From: Solirubrobacteraceae bacterium
GTDB taxonomy: Bacteria > Actinomycetota > Thermoleophilia > Solirubrobacterales > Solirubrobacteraceae
Assembly (NCBI GenBank): GCA_025449845.1
Contig: JANWIP010000034.1
Span: 1 to 64,000, forward strand
Direction: 5' to 3'
Length of the DNA: 64,000 nucleotides
Part shown: positions 51,330 through 59,053 of the stretch, in pieces
Layout of the letters: every line of letters begins with the position of its first letter
Position numbering within the stretch: the stretch's first letter is position 1
Position numbers and translations under genes: made by a program
The notes under the pieces: generated by a model
Seen by the model: only the letters and a program-made list of their open reading frames with translations
Told to the model about the DNA's origin: nothing
Databases searched by the model: none

Positions 51330-52589
51330 ATGCGTGTCTTTCAGACTCTGCTGGCGTTCAGCGGCAATGCGCCGCCGCAGCTGGCGTTGACGCGCCGGCT
51401 GGTGGAGCGGGGCCACGAGGTGAAGGTGCTGGCGCACCGCGCGGCGCGCGAGCGGATTGAGGCGACCGGCGCCGAGTTTGTCGAGTTCAAGCGGGCCCAG
51501 CCGGAGATGGACATGACGCGGCGCGAGAGCGATCCGCTGCGCGATTGGGAGGCACGGACGAGGTTTGGCGCGGGCCAGCGGGTGCGCAAGAACCTGCTTG
51601 TGGGTCTGCTGCTGGACACGAGCCGCGAATGTGCCGAGCTGCTGAAGTGCTGGCCGGCGGAGGTGGTGGTGCTCGATTGGATGCTGCCGGGCGCGGCCGT
51701 GGCAGCGGAGGGAGCCGGGGTGCCAGCGGTGGCGCTGGTGCACTGTCCGTTTCCGTTGCCAATCGAGGGCGCGCCGCTGTTGGGCAACGGCCTGCGGCCG
51801 ATGGGTGGTTGGCTGGGCGCTGTGCGCGACGGTGTGGCAAGGCGCGTCTATAGACGCGTGTTCGCGGCAGGCGTGCCGGCGCTGAACGAGGCGCGGGCGG
51901 AGCAGGGGCTGAGACCTGTGGGTGATTGGGATGCCCAGTTGCTGGGCGTGGAGGCGATCTACGTCATGACGGCGCCCGAGCTCGACTTCTCAAGCGAAGG
52001 CAAGCTGCCGCCCAACGTGCACTACGTAGGCCCGGCGTTCGAGCCGTTTGCGGGTGAGTGGAGATCGCCCTGGCCCGAGAGCAATGCCGACCCGTTGGTG
52101 CTGATCAGCTTTAGCACGAGCTATATGAACCAGCGAGCGCCGGTGCAGCGCGTGCTCGACGCCGTTGCGGCCCTACCGGTGCGAGCGCTGCTGACGAGCG
52201 GTCCGGCGCTCGACAGCGCGACACTGCGCATTCCCGCGAACGCGCGCACAGTGACGTTCCTGCCACACCGCCTGGTGCTGCCCGATGCGGCGCTAATGAT
52301 CACGCACGCGGGCTGGCAGACGGTCAATGCGGCGCTGGCGGATGGGGTGCCGCTGCTGTGCGTCCCCGGCGGGCGCGATCAGCCGGACAACGCCGTGCGC
52401 GTCGTGCGAGCTGGCGCTGGAATGCGAGTGCGCGGCAGCGCCTCGCCGCGCAAGCTGCGCAAGGCGATTGTGGCGGCGCTCAAAGACCCATCGCTGAGGC
52501 GTGGCGCAGGCGTGATGGCCAAGGCCCTGGCGCGCAGTGATGGGGCGGATGAGATGGCACAGAGGATCGAGCGTCTCGGTGCGGCTTGA
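51330..52589 (+). CDS. Family 1 (UGT/MGT-like) glycosyltransferase
   Basis: This 419-residue GT-B protein begins MRVFQTLLAFSGNAPPQLALTRRLVERGHEVKVLAH and has a C-terminal 'VTFLPHRLVLPDAALMITHAGWQTVNAALADGVPLLCVPGGRDQPDNAVRV' region, the PSPG-like UDP-sugar site with HAGxxT. Such enzymes glycosylate small lipophilic molecules, for example macrolides, sterols or carotenoids. The residue after HAG is W, a minor change. It follows the YvlD gene by 32 bp and may be co-transcribed. Confidence 0.88.
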   Translation: MRVFQTLLAFSGNAPPQLALTRRLVERGHEVKVLAHRAARERIEATGAEFVEFKRAQPEMDMTRRESDPLRDWEARTRFGAGQRVRKNLLVGLLLDTSRECAELLKCWPAEVVVLDWMLPGAAVAAEGAGVPAVALVHCPFPLPIEGAPLLGNGLRPMGGWLGAVRDGVARRVYRRVFAAGVPALNEARAEQGLRPVGDWDAQLLGVEAIYVMTAPELDFSSEGKLPPNVHYVGPAFEPFAGEWRSPWPESNADPLVLISFSTSYMNQRAPVQRVLDAVAALPVRALLTSGPALDSATLRIPANARTVTFLPHRLVLPDAALMITHAGWQTVNAALADGVPLLCVPGGRDQPDNAVRVVRAGAGMRVRGSASPRKLRKAIVAALKDPSLRRGAGVMAKALARSDGADEMAQRIERLGAA

Positions 52590-52603
52590 GTTTCTCACTG
52601 ACG

Positions 52604-52762
52604 CTCCTGTTCCTCGACTCCTGTGCCTCGCTAAGGCTCCTATGCCTTGCTCACGCTCGTATACCCGCTAAGGCTCCTATACCCGCTCACGCTCCTATAC
52701 CTCGCGGAGGCTCCTATACCTCGCTAACGCTCCTATTCCTCACTGATACTCCTCATTCCTCG
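52604..52762 (+). repeat. Degenerate 18-20 bp tandem repeats
   Basis: About eight diverged copies of GCTCCTATACCTCGCTAAC fill most of the gap between the glycosyltransferase and the secreted lectin-like gene. There is no coding capacity in them. The pattern resembles old, decaying minisatellite DNA. Confidence 0.8.
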
Positions 52763-52836
52763 CCATCGCGTTGCACTCTTCTTGCCATTGTCAGCATGGC
52801 TCTTGTGCGTATTTATTCCCTGCTAGGCTTGCGCGC

Positions 52837-53562
52837 ATGTTGAACTATCTCAAGCGCCACCACATCGGCATCCTCGCCCTGTTCATTGCACTGGGCGGCA
52901 CCTCCTACGCGGCGACTCAGCTGTCATCCAACAGCGTCGGCACCACCCAGATTCGTGATGGCGCGGTTACCGCCGGGAAGGTTCACAACGGAGCTATCAC
53001 ACCCGACAAGCTCTCGCCGGCGCTCAAGGCGCTGCTGCGAAAGAAGACGACAGAAGCGCAAGTCGCGTGGAGGTCCCCGAGCCTGCTGGCACAGATCAAG
53101 TCTGCCGGGCAGACGGTGAGCAGTCAGAAGATCGTCACGGTCCCCGCCAACGCGCCTTGGGTTGTGACTGGTTTGTCAATCGCTCCCGGAGAGCACCTGT
53201 GGACTGACACGCGCAGCGACGGCAAATGGAGCGGTAATCCTAGGTACTTCCCTTACTCCGACGCGAATGGCCTGTCCGTTTATCCGGGTGGCTATCGGGT
53301 CGACGCAAAGGCCGCTGTTCTGTCGTTGATCGGCTTCATCGGCAGCTCTCCGCCCAAACCGCGAGAAATGTCCATAGGCGTCTCGGCGCCCAATGGGGGA
53401 AGCGGCGGGCTGACTGACCCAGGATTTGTCGAGCTCGGCAATACGCTGGTCAATTTCGCACCCAATACGTCGGGCGCGATTTGGCTGCGGAACAACGACA
53501 ACACCAATTCCATTTCAGACACTGGGCGACAGATAGTCAAAGTTCTCGTGACCTCTGGGTAG
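52837..53562 (+). CDS. Secreted protein with PA-IL-like (galactophilic lectin) C-terminal domain
   Basis: This 241-residue protein has a short N-terminal hydrophobic segment (HIGILALFIALGGTSYAA), typical of a Thermoleophilia family in which it is followed by turns such as 'TTQIRDGAVTAGKVHNGAITPDKLS'. Residues ~100-241 resemble the PA-IL lectin fold: 'LSIAPGEHLWTDTRSDGKWSG' and 'FAPNTSGAIWLRNNDNTNS' line up with its Ca/galactose loops. It could bind surface glycans outside the cell. TAGGCT (52824-52829) is 7 nt before the ATG. The lectin assignment is by eye and moderate. Confidence 0.6.
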   Translation: MLNYLKRHHIGILALFIALGGTSYAATQLSSNSVGTTQIRDGAVTAGKVHNGAITPDKLSPALKALLRKKTTEAQVAWRSPSLLAQIKSAGQTVSSQKIVTVPANAPWVVTGLSIAPGEHLWTDTRSDGKWSGNPRYFPYSDANGLSVYPGGYRVDAKAAVLSLIGFIGSSPPKPREMSIGVSAPNGGSGGLTDPGFVELGNTLVNFAPNTSGAIWLRNNDNTNSISDTGRQIVKVLVTSG

Positions 53563-53977
53563 CGGCGCTTCGCGGGGCGAGACCCTGGCAACAAGCGACA
53601 GGTGCGCGGTGACCCTTGCTAGCGAGGTCTCGTGGTGAGCCCCCGGGCTAGCAGCCGGCCGCAGGCAAGCGTCGTCGAGGTTTCAGGTCTGGTGGGCCCG
53701 GGACGGCCGCGAGCGCGACCGTCCTGGCTGCCGATCGTGGTGGCGGTGGCTCGGCGAGTGGGCATTTGCCGGCTCGTATCGGGGCCTTGACTTCGATATC
53801 CTGCAAGTTACAATTGTTTCGCTCATTGGTGGGCGACAACAGGGCCAGACCGACCGGGCACGACATAGGCATCCTCGTTTGCTCGGCCTTTGGGCTTGCC
53901 GGGAAGTCGCTCAGTGATGGGCATGCAATCGAATTGTGATCCCGGCGACAGGCCGGGTGAAAGGAGCATGGATAGAA
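53563..53977. other. Intergenic region with a 5' UTR hairpin
   Basis: These 415 bases hold no convincing gene on either strand. Near the right end CCCGGC (53941-53946) pairs with GCCGGG (53952-53957), just before an AAAGGAG ribosome site (53960-53966) serving the next gene. Base composition becomes AT-richer towards the right. Confidence 0.5.
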
Positions 53978-54667
53978 ATGGTTAGAACAAGGGCTGCCCT
54001 GTTGGGCACGCTTGCTCTCCTCTTGGTCAGCGGTGTCACAACGTCGACAGCGTCGGCGGGAGGACCGTACTGGCATGTAGGTGGAGCAAGACTTGGACAA
54101 GGCGTAGCGAAGCAAATAACGCTTCAGGTCAAAGGAGCGTTTGTCATCGACTCCGCCAGTCCTGTGCTGGCGACCGAATGTGCGAGTGCTGTCTCGGAAG
54201 GCGCAACTATCGAAGGCCAAGGTCAAAGTCAAGGCCAAGACAAAGGGCGATTCAAGTTGACAAAATGTATGGCCATCACTGAAAATGGACTATGTACGGT
54301 CGAAGAACCCATAACTACAAGTCAACTTAAATCTCATTTGGTGACGTTTAGAGGCGGACAAAAAAAATACGCAGACCTATTTGAACCTCAGCAAGGAGTC
54401 TCCATCTTGGCGATAAAAATCATCGCCTGTGGGACACTTACAGGCATATATAAAGTGGACGGCTCGGTAGCTGCCGAATTTTTACCGGCAGAAGTGGAAA
54501 ATCAAGAAGGCCTGTTTAATTTTCCTCTGATACCTATCAACGAAGTCTTCCTCGAACAACAAACAAAGAAACCTGAACTGAAGATTGGAATAAAGAAAGC
54601 GGAAATTATCGCTGCCTTCGGTGCCAGACTCGCAACCAACGAAAGATTTGGGGTTTTCGGGACGTAG
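53978..54667 (+). CDS. Secreted hypothetical protein of low GC
   Basis: This 229-residue protein has a signal peptide (MVRTRAALLGTLALLLVSG ... ASA) and a mature part with Cys residues at 'LATECASA', 'LTKCMAI', 'NGLCTVEE' and 'IIACGTL' that may pair as disulfides. The text 'ECASAVSEGATIEGQGQSQGQDKGRFKLTKC' is like a family of secreted proteins that is amplified in Solirubrobacterales; function unknown. The gene is clearly lower in GC and uses A/T-ending codons unlike its neighbours, suggesting transfer or unusual selection. ATG 53978 is preferred, giving a clean signal peptide. Confidence 0.7.
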   Translation: MVRTRAALLGTLALLLVSGVTTSTASAGGPYWHVGGARLGQGVAKQITLQVKGAFVIDSASPVLATECASAVSEGATIEGQGQSQGQDKGRFKLTKCMAITENGLCTVEEPITTSQLKSHLVTFRGGQKKYADLFEPQQGVSILAIKIIACGTLTGIYKVDGSVAAEFLPAEVENQEGLFNFPLIPINEVFLEQQTKKPELKIGIKKAEIIAAFGARLATNERFGVFGT

Positions 54668-54768
54668 AGGCTTCGACGGCGATTTGAGGTCGGGGGGCCG
54701 CTATTTGTGTGGTCTCCCGACCGCTGCCGTCGATGCCGGTCGGCAGGAGTCCGAGCGCCTTGCGAGCT

Positions 54769-55509
54769 TCAGGGGCTATCGTGGAGCCTAGAGGCGGCGG
54801 TGTCCGCGGAGGAGGCGGTGACCGTCGGACGGCTGGGGGCCGCGGGTGAGCTGCGAGAATCGTGCCCTTCCGAGCTGTGCCACTGAGGCACCCCCAGTGT
54901 GATCATGCGCAGCTGACGCCGGGCGGTGGTGACGATCTCAGCCTCAGCGGAAGGGTCCTGGGGCGGGGCGTCGAGAATCGCCTCGGCGGTGGAGACCATC
55001 GCGTTGACGATCAGCCCCGCGAGCAGCTGCAGATCCTCGGTGCCCCAGCGGTCGAGGTAGGGGAAGCGCGCGAGGTCCGTGGCGAGGTCGCTGGCGAACA
55101 GGCGGATCTCGCCGCGGATGGCGTGACGCAGGACGGCGACTCCACCGAAGCGCTCGCGGGCGATGAAGCGGAAGTGGCTGTCGTGCTCGTGCACGTAGCC
55201 GACAAGGATCTGCACCGAGTTGTGGATGATGTGCTCGTAGGTGCGCGGATCGGCGCGGGCGGCGCGGATCATCGCGCGCAGCGTGCGGAAGGACTCGTCG
55301 ATCAGGACCAGGCCGAGCTCGTCCATGTCCTCGAAGTGGCGATAGAAGGCGGTGGGGACGATGCCGGCGGCGCGGGTGACCTGCCGCAGGCTCAGGCTTG
55401 AGAAGCTCTGCTGCTCGAGCAGCAGCAGCGCGGCGTCGAGCAGCGCCTGGCGTGTGCGCTGCTTGCGCTCCTGGCGCGTAGCGCCGCTCCCTGGAGTACG
55501 GCTGTTCAC
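54769..55509 (-). CDS. TetR-family regulator of the desaturase module
   Basis: This 246-residue protein has an N-terminal TetR helix-turn-helix ('RQALLDAALLLLEQQSFSSLSLRQVTRAAGIVPTAFYRHFEDMDELGLVL') and a C-terminal ligand-binding domain, as in DesT/FasR-like fatty-acid regulators. It is divergent from the ferredoxin reductase and desaturase genes and probably represses them in response to acyl-CoA, by analogy with DesT. Start GTG 55509; a longer frame would cover the operator region. The C-terminal 30 residues are Ser/Pro-rich. Confidence 0.82.
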   Translation of the reverse strand: MNSRTPGSGATRQERKQRTRQALLDAALLLLEQQSFSSLSLRQVTRAAGIVPTAFYRHFEDMDELGLVLIDESFRTLRAMIRAARADPRTYEHIIHNSVQILVGYVHEHDSHFRFIARERFGGVAVLRHAIRGEIRLFASDLATDLARFPYLDRWGTEDLQLLAGLIVNAMVSTAEAILDAPPQDPSAEAEIVTTARRQLRMITLGVPQWHSSEGHDSRSSPAAPSRPTVTASSADTAASRLHDSP

Positions 55510-55530
55510 GGTGTAAGTGTGACGAGGATC

Positions 55531-55601
55531 ACAGATGTATCTGTTACCTGGTGCGATTAGCAGTGTACTGGGTAGGGTAGTCTGTGAACAGTCGTACACT
55601 G
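55531..55601. promoter_or_regulatory. Inverted repeats in the TetR/reductase divergent region
   Basis: ACAGAT-GT-ATCTGT (55531-55544) is an inverted repeat between the two divergent starts. A second pair, CAGTGTAC (55561-55568) and GTACACTG (55594-55601), is perfect but 25 bp apart. Either could be the TetR operator; the first has typical TetR geometry. Confidence 0.5.
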
Positions 55602-55622
55602 ACTGAGAGGGAGTCCTGAACC

Positions 55623-56879
55623 TTGTCTACCACCACTTCCCCAAGCCCCCCCGCCGATCCCCGTCCTGCCTCGCGGCCTCGCCTTGCCTCCCAGCCTCGC
55701 CTTGCCTCCCAGCCTCGCCTTGCATCCCAGCCTCGCCTCGCCTCGCCTCGTCTCGGCCGGCGGCTGCTGCACTCAGGTCTGCTGGAAGCGCTGACCTATC
55801 CGCATGGCGTGGACCGCTATGTGGAGCTGGTGCGCCCCCTGCTCGTCAAGCGAGAGGTGCGGGCGGAGGTGACGACGATGCGCCAGCAGACGGACAAGAG
55901 TGTGACGTTGACGCTGCGCCCAAACAAGAACTGGCAGGGCCTGCGTGCGGGCCAGTTCGTGAACCTGAGCGTGGAGATCGAAGGCGTGCGCGAGACGCGT
56001 CCCTACTCGCCGGCGGGCTCAGAGCATGCGGCCGGCCATGCGCTGGAGCTGACGATCTCGACCCATCCGGAGGGCAAGGTCTCCCGTTACCTGCGCGAGC
56101 GAGCGCGGCCAGGCATGATCGTGGGCCTGAGCGAGGCACAGGGCGAGTTCGTGCTGCCGGCGCAGCGAGCGCAGCGCGTGCTGCTGATCAGCGGAGGCAG
56201 CGGGGTGACGCCGGTGATGGCGATGCTGAGGACGCTGTGCGAGGAGGGCCATGCAGGTGAGATCGGCTTTCTCAACTACGCTCGCTCGCCGGAGCTGGCG
56301 CTGTACGACGCCGAGCTGAATGCGCTGGCGGAAGGCCACAAAAACTTGCACGTGGCTCGCGGCTTCACGCGCGCAAGCGCAGGCGCGGGCTCGCCGGGAG
56401 ACCCGCGACTAGGAGACTCGAGACTGAAGGGCCGCTTCGACCGTGAGCATGCGCGCGCAGTGATGTCCGAATATGGAGAGGCAGCAACCTTTGTATGCGG
56501 GCCGCCGGCGCTGATCGAGGCGGTGCGCGCGGTCTGGAGAGAGGATGGCCTGCAGGAACCCACGGTGGAGACATTCACCCCTCCCGCGCCGCACTTCAAC
56601 GCGCTGCAGTTCGACAAAGAGCAGGCCACAGGCATGGTGAGCTTTGCCGCGAGCGGACGCGAGGCGGCCAACAGCGGCCTGCCGCTGTTGGAGCAGGCCG
56701 AGGACGCGGGGCTCACGCCGGAGCATGGATGCAGGATGGGCATCTGCAACACGTGCAGCTGCCGCAAGCGCTCGGGCACCGTGCGCAATGTCATCACGGG
56801 CGAGTACTCAAGCGCAGGAGACGAGCAGATCCGCATCTGCGTCTCAGTACCCGTCGGCGATGTGGCGCTCGAATTGTGA
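55623..56879 (+). CDS. Ferredoxin reductase with C-terminal 2Fe-2S domain (desaturase electron donor)
   Basis: This 418-residue protein has a FAD domain ('RAGQFVNLSVEIEGVRETRPYSPAGS'), an NAD(P) domain ('VLLISGGSGVTPVMAMLRTL', 'TFVCGPPALIEA') and a plant-type 2Fe-2S domain ('HGCRMGICNTCSC' plus a distal C in 'IRICVSV'). It passes electrons from NAD(P)H to the desaturase encoded next, like the Rv3230c-DesA3 pair. The first 45 residues are a Pro/Arg/Ser extension built from RLASQP repeats. TTG start with a GAGAGGGAG ribosome site. Confidence 0.9.
   Translation: MSTTTSPSPPADPRPASRPRLASQPRLASQPRLASQPRLASPRLGRRLLHSGLLEALTYPHGVDRYVELVRPLLVKREVRAEVTTMRQQTDKSVTLTLRPNKNWQGLRAGQFVNLSVEIEGVRETRPYSPAGSEHAAGHALELTISTHPEGKVSRYLRERARPGMIVGLSEAQGEFVLPAQRAQRVLLISGGSGVTPVMAMLRTLCEEGHAGEIGFLNYARSPELALYDAELNALAEGHKNLHVARGFTRASAGAGSPGDPRLGDSRLKGRFDREHARAVMSEYGEAATFVCGPPALIEAVRAVWREDGLQEPTVETFTPPAPHFNALQFDKEQATGMVSFAASGREAANSGLPLLEQAEDAGLTPEHGCRMGICNTCSCRKRSGTVRNVITGEYSSAGDEQIRICVSVPVGDVALEL
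55675..55752 (+). repeat. 18-bp coding repeat in the reductase N-terminus
   Basis: Four near-identical units around CCTCGCCTTGCCTCCCAG encode RLASQP, then a shortened unit. The tract precedes the FAD domain, so it adds a disordered tail. Confidence 0.9.
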
Positions 56880-56992
56880 GCTTCGCTTCCCTGGGGAAGC
56901 AGCCGGGCGCAGGCAAACCAACAACCCACCCATCAAAAAAACTCCACCAAGACCCCCAAATTTTGCAATCTCATCTCGATAAGGAGCTGGTG

Positions 56993-58138
56993 ATGTCCAA
57001 GACCGCCCCGAACCTCACACCTGAGCAGCTGGAGTCCTTCGGCGAAGAACTCGACGCCCTTTGCGCACGCGTAACGGCCGATCTGGGCCAGCGCGACGCC
57101 GATTACATCAACAAGGTGATCCGCGCCCAGCGGGGCCTTGAGGTGGCGGGCCGCGCATTGCTGTTCGTCAGCTTCCTGCCCCCGGCGTGGCTGGCTGGCA
57201 CGGCGGCGTTGTCGGTGTCGAAGATTTTGGACAACATGGAGATCGGCCACAACGTGATGCACGGTCAGTACGACTGGATGAATGACGCGCGCCTGAACGG
57301 CAAGACGTTCGAGTGGGACACCGCGTGCCCCGCCGATCAGTGGCGTCATTCACACAACTACATGCACCACACCTACACCAACATCGTGGGAAAGGACCGC
57401 GATATCGGTTATGGAATCCTGCGCATGTCGGAGGATGAGCGCTGGCGCCCGTACTACCTGGGCAACCCGCTATATGCGGCGCTGCTGGCGATCTTCTTCC
57501 AGTACGGCGTGGCGCTGCACGACCTGGAAACGGAGCAGATCGCGGCGGGCAAGGCGAGCTTGCGCGACAAGCGCGGCATGATGAAGGACATCTGGGGCAA
57601 GGTGCGTGGCCAGACGCTGAAGGACTACGTGCTGTTCCCCTTGCTCTCAGGCCCATCCTTCCCGCTCGTGCTGGCAGGCAATGCCACGGCCAATCTGGCG
57701 CGCAACCTGTGGTCGTTCACGATCATCTTCTGCGGGCACTTCCCCGACGGAACGCATGAGTTCACCGAGGAGGAAGCCGAAAATGAGACGCGCGGAGAGT
57801 GGTACTACCGCCAGTTGCTGGGCTCGGCCAATCTGACGGGCGGCAAGCTGTTCCACGTTATGGCGGGCAATCTGAGCTACCAGATAGAGCACCACCTGTT
57901 CCCGGGCATTCCCGCCCACCGCTACACGGAAATCTCAAAGGAGGTGCGCGAGATCACCGAGCGTTACGGCATCCCTTACAACACAGGCCCGCTGCACAAG
58001 CAGTTCGGCAGCGTTGTGCGTAAGATCGTGAAGCTGGCGATCCCGCCGCTCCCCGGCCGGGGCAGCGGGCCGGATGCGGCCAAGCCGCCCGCGGGGCGTG
58101 AGCGCGCTGAGGAGCGTCAGCTCCTGGCAACGGCATAA
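56993..58138 (+). CDS. Membrane fatty-acid desaturase
   Basis: This 381-residue protein has the three His boxes of membrane di-iron desaturases: HNVMH (86-90), HSHNYMHH (119-126) and QIEHH in 'YQIEHHLFPGIPAHRY'. It places a double bond in an acyl chain at the membrane, with electrons from the reductase encoded upstream. Similar to the DesA3/linoleoyl-CoA desaturase group. A good AAGGAG site lies before ATG 56993. The gap from the reductase is 113 bp; both probably answer to the divergent TetR gene. Confidence 0.92.
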   Translation: MSKTAPNLTPEQLESFGEELDALCARVTADLGQRDADYINKVIRAQRGLEVAGRALLFVSFLPPAWLAGTAALSVSKILDNMEIGHNVMHGQYDWMNDARLNGKTFEWDTACPADQWRHSHNYMHHTYTNIVGKDRDIGYGILRMSEDERWRPYYLGNPLYAALLAIFFQYGVALHDLETEQIAAGKASLRDKRGMMKDIWGKVRGQTLKDYVLFPLLSGPSFPLVLAGNATANLARNLWSFTIIFCGHFPDGTHEFTEEEAENETRGEWYYRQLLGSANLTGGKLFHVMAGNLSYQIEHHLFPGIPAHRYTEISKEVREITERYGIPYNTGPLHKQFGSVVRKIVKLAIPPLPGRGSGPDAAKPPAGRERAEERQLLATA

Positions 58139-58145
58139 CCCCAAG

Positions 58146-58382
58146 ATGAACGACCCCCTGGACAAACTGGAGACGCGCAAGGACACCGTCCAGGTGGCGG
58201 TCGAGTCGGGCGCCACGCACGTGGGAGGCATCGTGAACATCGTCACGGGCGCGGTGCGCGACATCGCCCGCGAGGTGGGCGAGTGGGCGACGGACATGTT
58301 CGAGATCCGCGACGCCGCCCGCCGCGCGCGCAAGGACGACGATGTCCGTGGCGAGCCTACGGATTTGGATATGCGCCCTTAG
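58146..58382 (+). CDS. Small hypothetical protein after the desaturase
   Basis: This 78-residue protein starts 7 bp after the desaturase stop. It has an amphipathic middle ('GGIVNIVTGAVRDIAREVGEWATDMFEIRDAARRA') and a charged end, without signal peptide or clear TM helix. Probably translated from the desaturase message; a membrane-surface accessory is plausible but unproven. Confidence 0.6.
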   Translation: MNDPLDKLETRKDTVQVAVESGATHVGGIVNIVTGAVRDIAREVGEWATDMFEIRDAARRARKDDDVRGEPTDLDMRP

Positions 58383-58413
58383 CGCCTTAGCGCCTTAGCG
58401 CCTTAGCGCCCTG
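58374..58413. repeat. 8-bp tandem repeat
   Basis: AGCGCCTT repeats about four to five times with slight variation directly across and after the small protein's stop codon. Slippage here would change the C-terminus of the protein. Confidence 0.85.
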
Positions 58414-58417
58414 GCGA

Positions 58418-58675
58418 CTACGCGCGGCGCGCGGGAACGATCGCGATGAGACCGTCCGCCGTGCCCTTGGCGTTGCAGGGCTTGAAGGACCGCGCATGGC
58501 GAGTGGGGCGGAAAGAGCGCACCTGAGGGCCGCGGGCGTCGTTGCGGAAGGCGATCCCGCGGACCGTGCGGCGCGCGCTTGCCCGCGCGAGGATCGCATC
58601 GGCCACGGCCTCTGGATCGACGGCATATTGCGAGTCGAGGAGGAGCTGTCGGAGTAGCTGTATCTGTCGCTGCAT
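58418..58675 (-). CDS. FlgM-like small protein
   Basis: This 85-residue protein begins MQRQIQLLRQLLLDSQYAVDPEAVADAILARASARR. The 'Y.VD.EAVADAILAR' part is like the C-terminal sigma-binding helix of FlgM-type anti-sigma-28 factors. The second half is Arg-rich. GAAGGTG lies about 7 nt before the ATG. There are no flagellar genes nearby, but an STAS-like protein and an ECF sigma factor gene follow, so a regulatory role is possible. Family call is tentative. Confidence 0.5.
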   Translation of the reverse strand: MQRQIQLLRQLLLDSQYAVDPEAVADAILARASARRTVRGIAFRNDARGPQVRSFRPTRHARSFKPCNAKGTADGLIAIVPARRA

Positions 58676-58795
58676 CGGGTTGCACCTTCTGCATCGGCAG
58701 CGTTCGAGCGGACCCCAGGCCGTGCCGCCGTAGTCGAACAAGTGTTGAATCGGGCCCAGGCGGCGATGGCAGACCGATGAATTCCGGGCCACGAG

Positions 58796-58817
58796 TCGGT
58801 CTTCACATGAAGACCGA
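58796..58817 (+). promoter_or_regulatory. 22-bp near-perfect palindrome at the STAS-like start
   Basis: TCGGTCTTCA-CA-TGAAGACCGA has 10-bp arms and ends on the A of the ATG start codon of the next gene. A half-site AGACCGATGA also occurs at 58771-58780. This looks like a repressor operator controlling the STAS-like gene and perhaps the divergent FlgM-like gene. Confidence 0.6.
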
Positions 58818-59020
58818 TGGCGGAGGAGACCAGGCCGATAGTGCTGTGTGACGTGGCGGGCGTGGCGGCCGACGTGGTCACGGTCGGCGCACTGGCGCAG
58901 CTGGCACTAGCAGCAGGACGCGCGGGACATCAGCTGTGTCTATGCGGAGCCTCGGAGGAGCTGTGCGCGCTGGTGGAGCTGATGGGCCTGGCCGAGGTGC
59001 TGCTCCTTCGAGAGGCCTAG
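58817..59020 (+). CDS. Small STAS-like (anti-anti-sigma-type) protein
   Basis: This 67-residue protein reads VLCDVAGVAADVVTVGALAQLALAAGRAGHQLCLCGASEELCALVELMGLAEVLL, the second half of an STAS domain (the helix after the phosphorylation loop and the final strand/helix). It lacks the N-terminal strands and the usual DSxG serine loop, so it is a minimal or truncated form. It adjoins an ECF sigma factor gene and may bind a regulator. Confidence 0.6.
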   Translation: MAEETRPIVLCDVAGVAADVVTVGALAQLALAAGRAGHQLCLCGASEELCALVELMGLAEVLLLREA

Positions 59021-59053
59021 GCGTTTCAAACCGCGCCCCTGCGTCCAATGACG

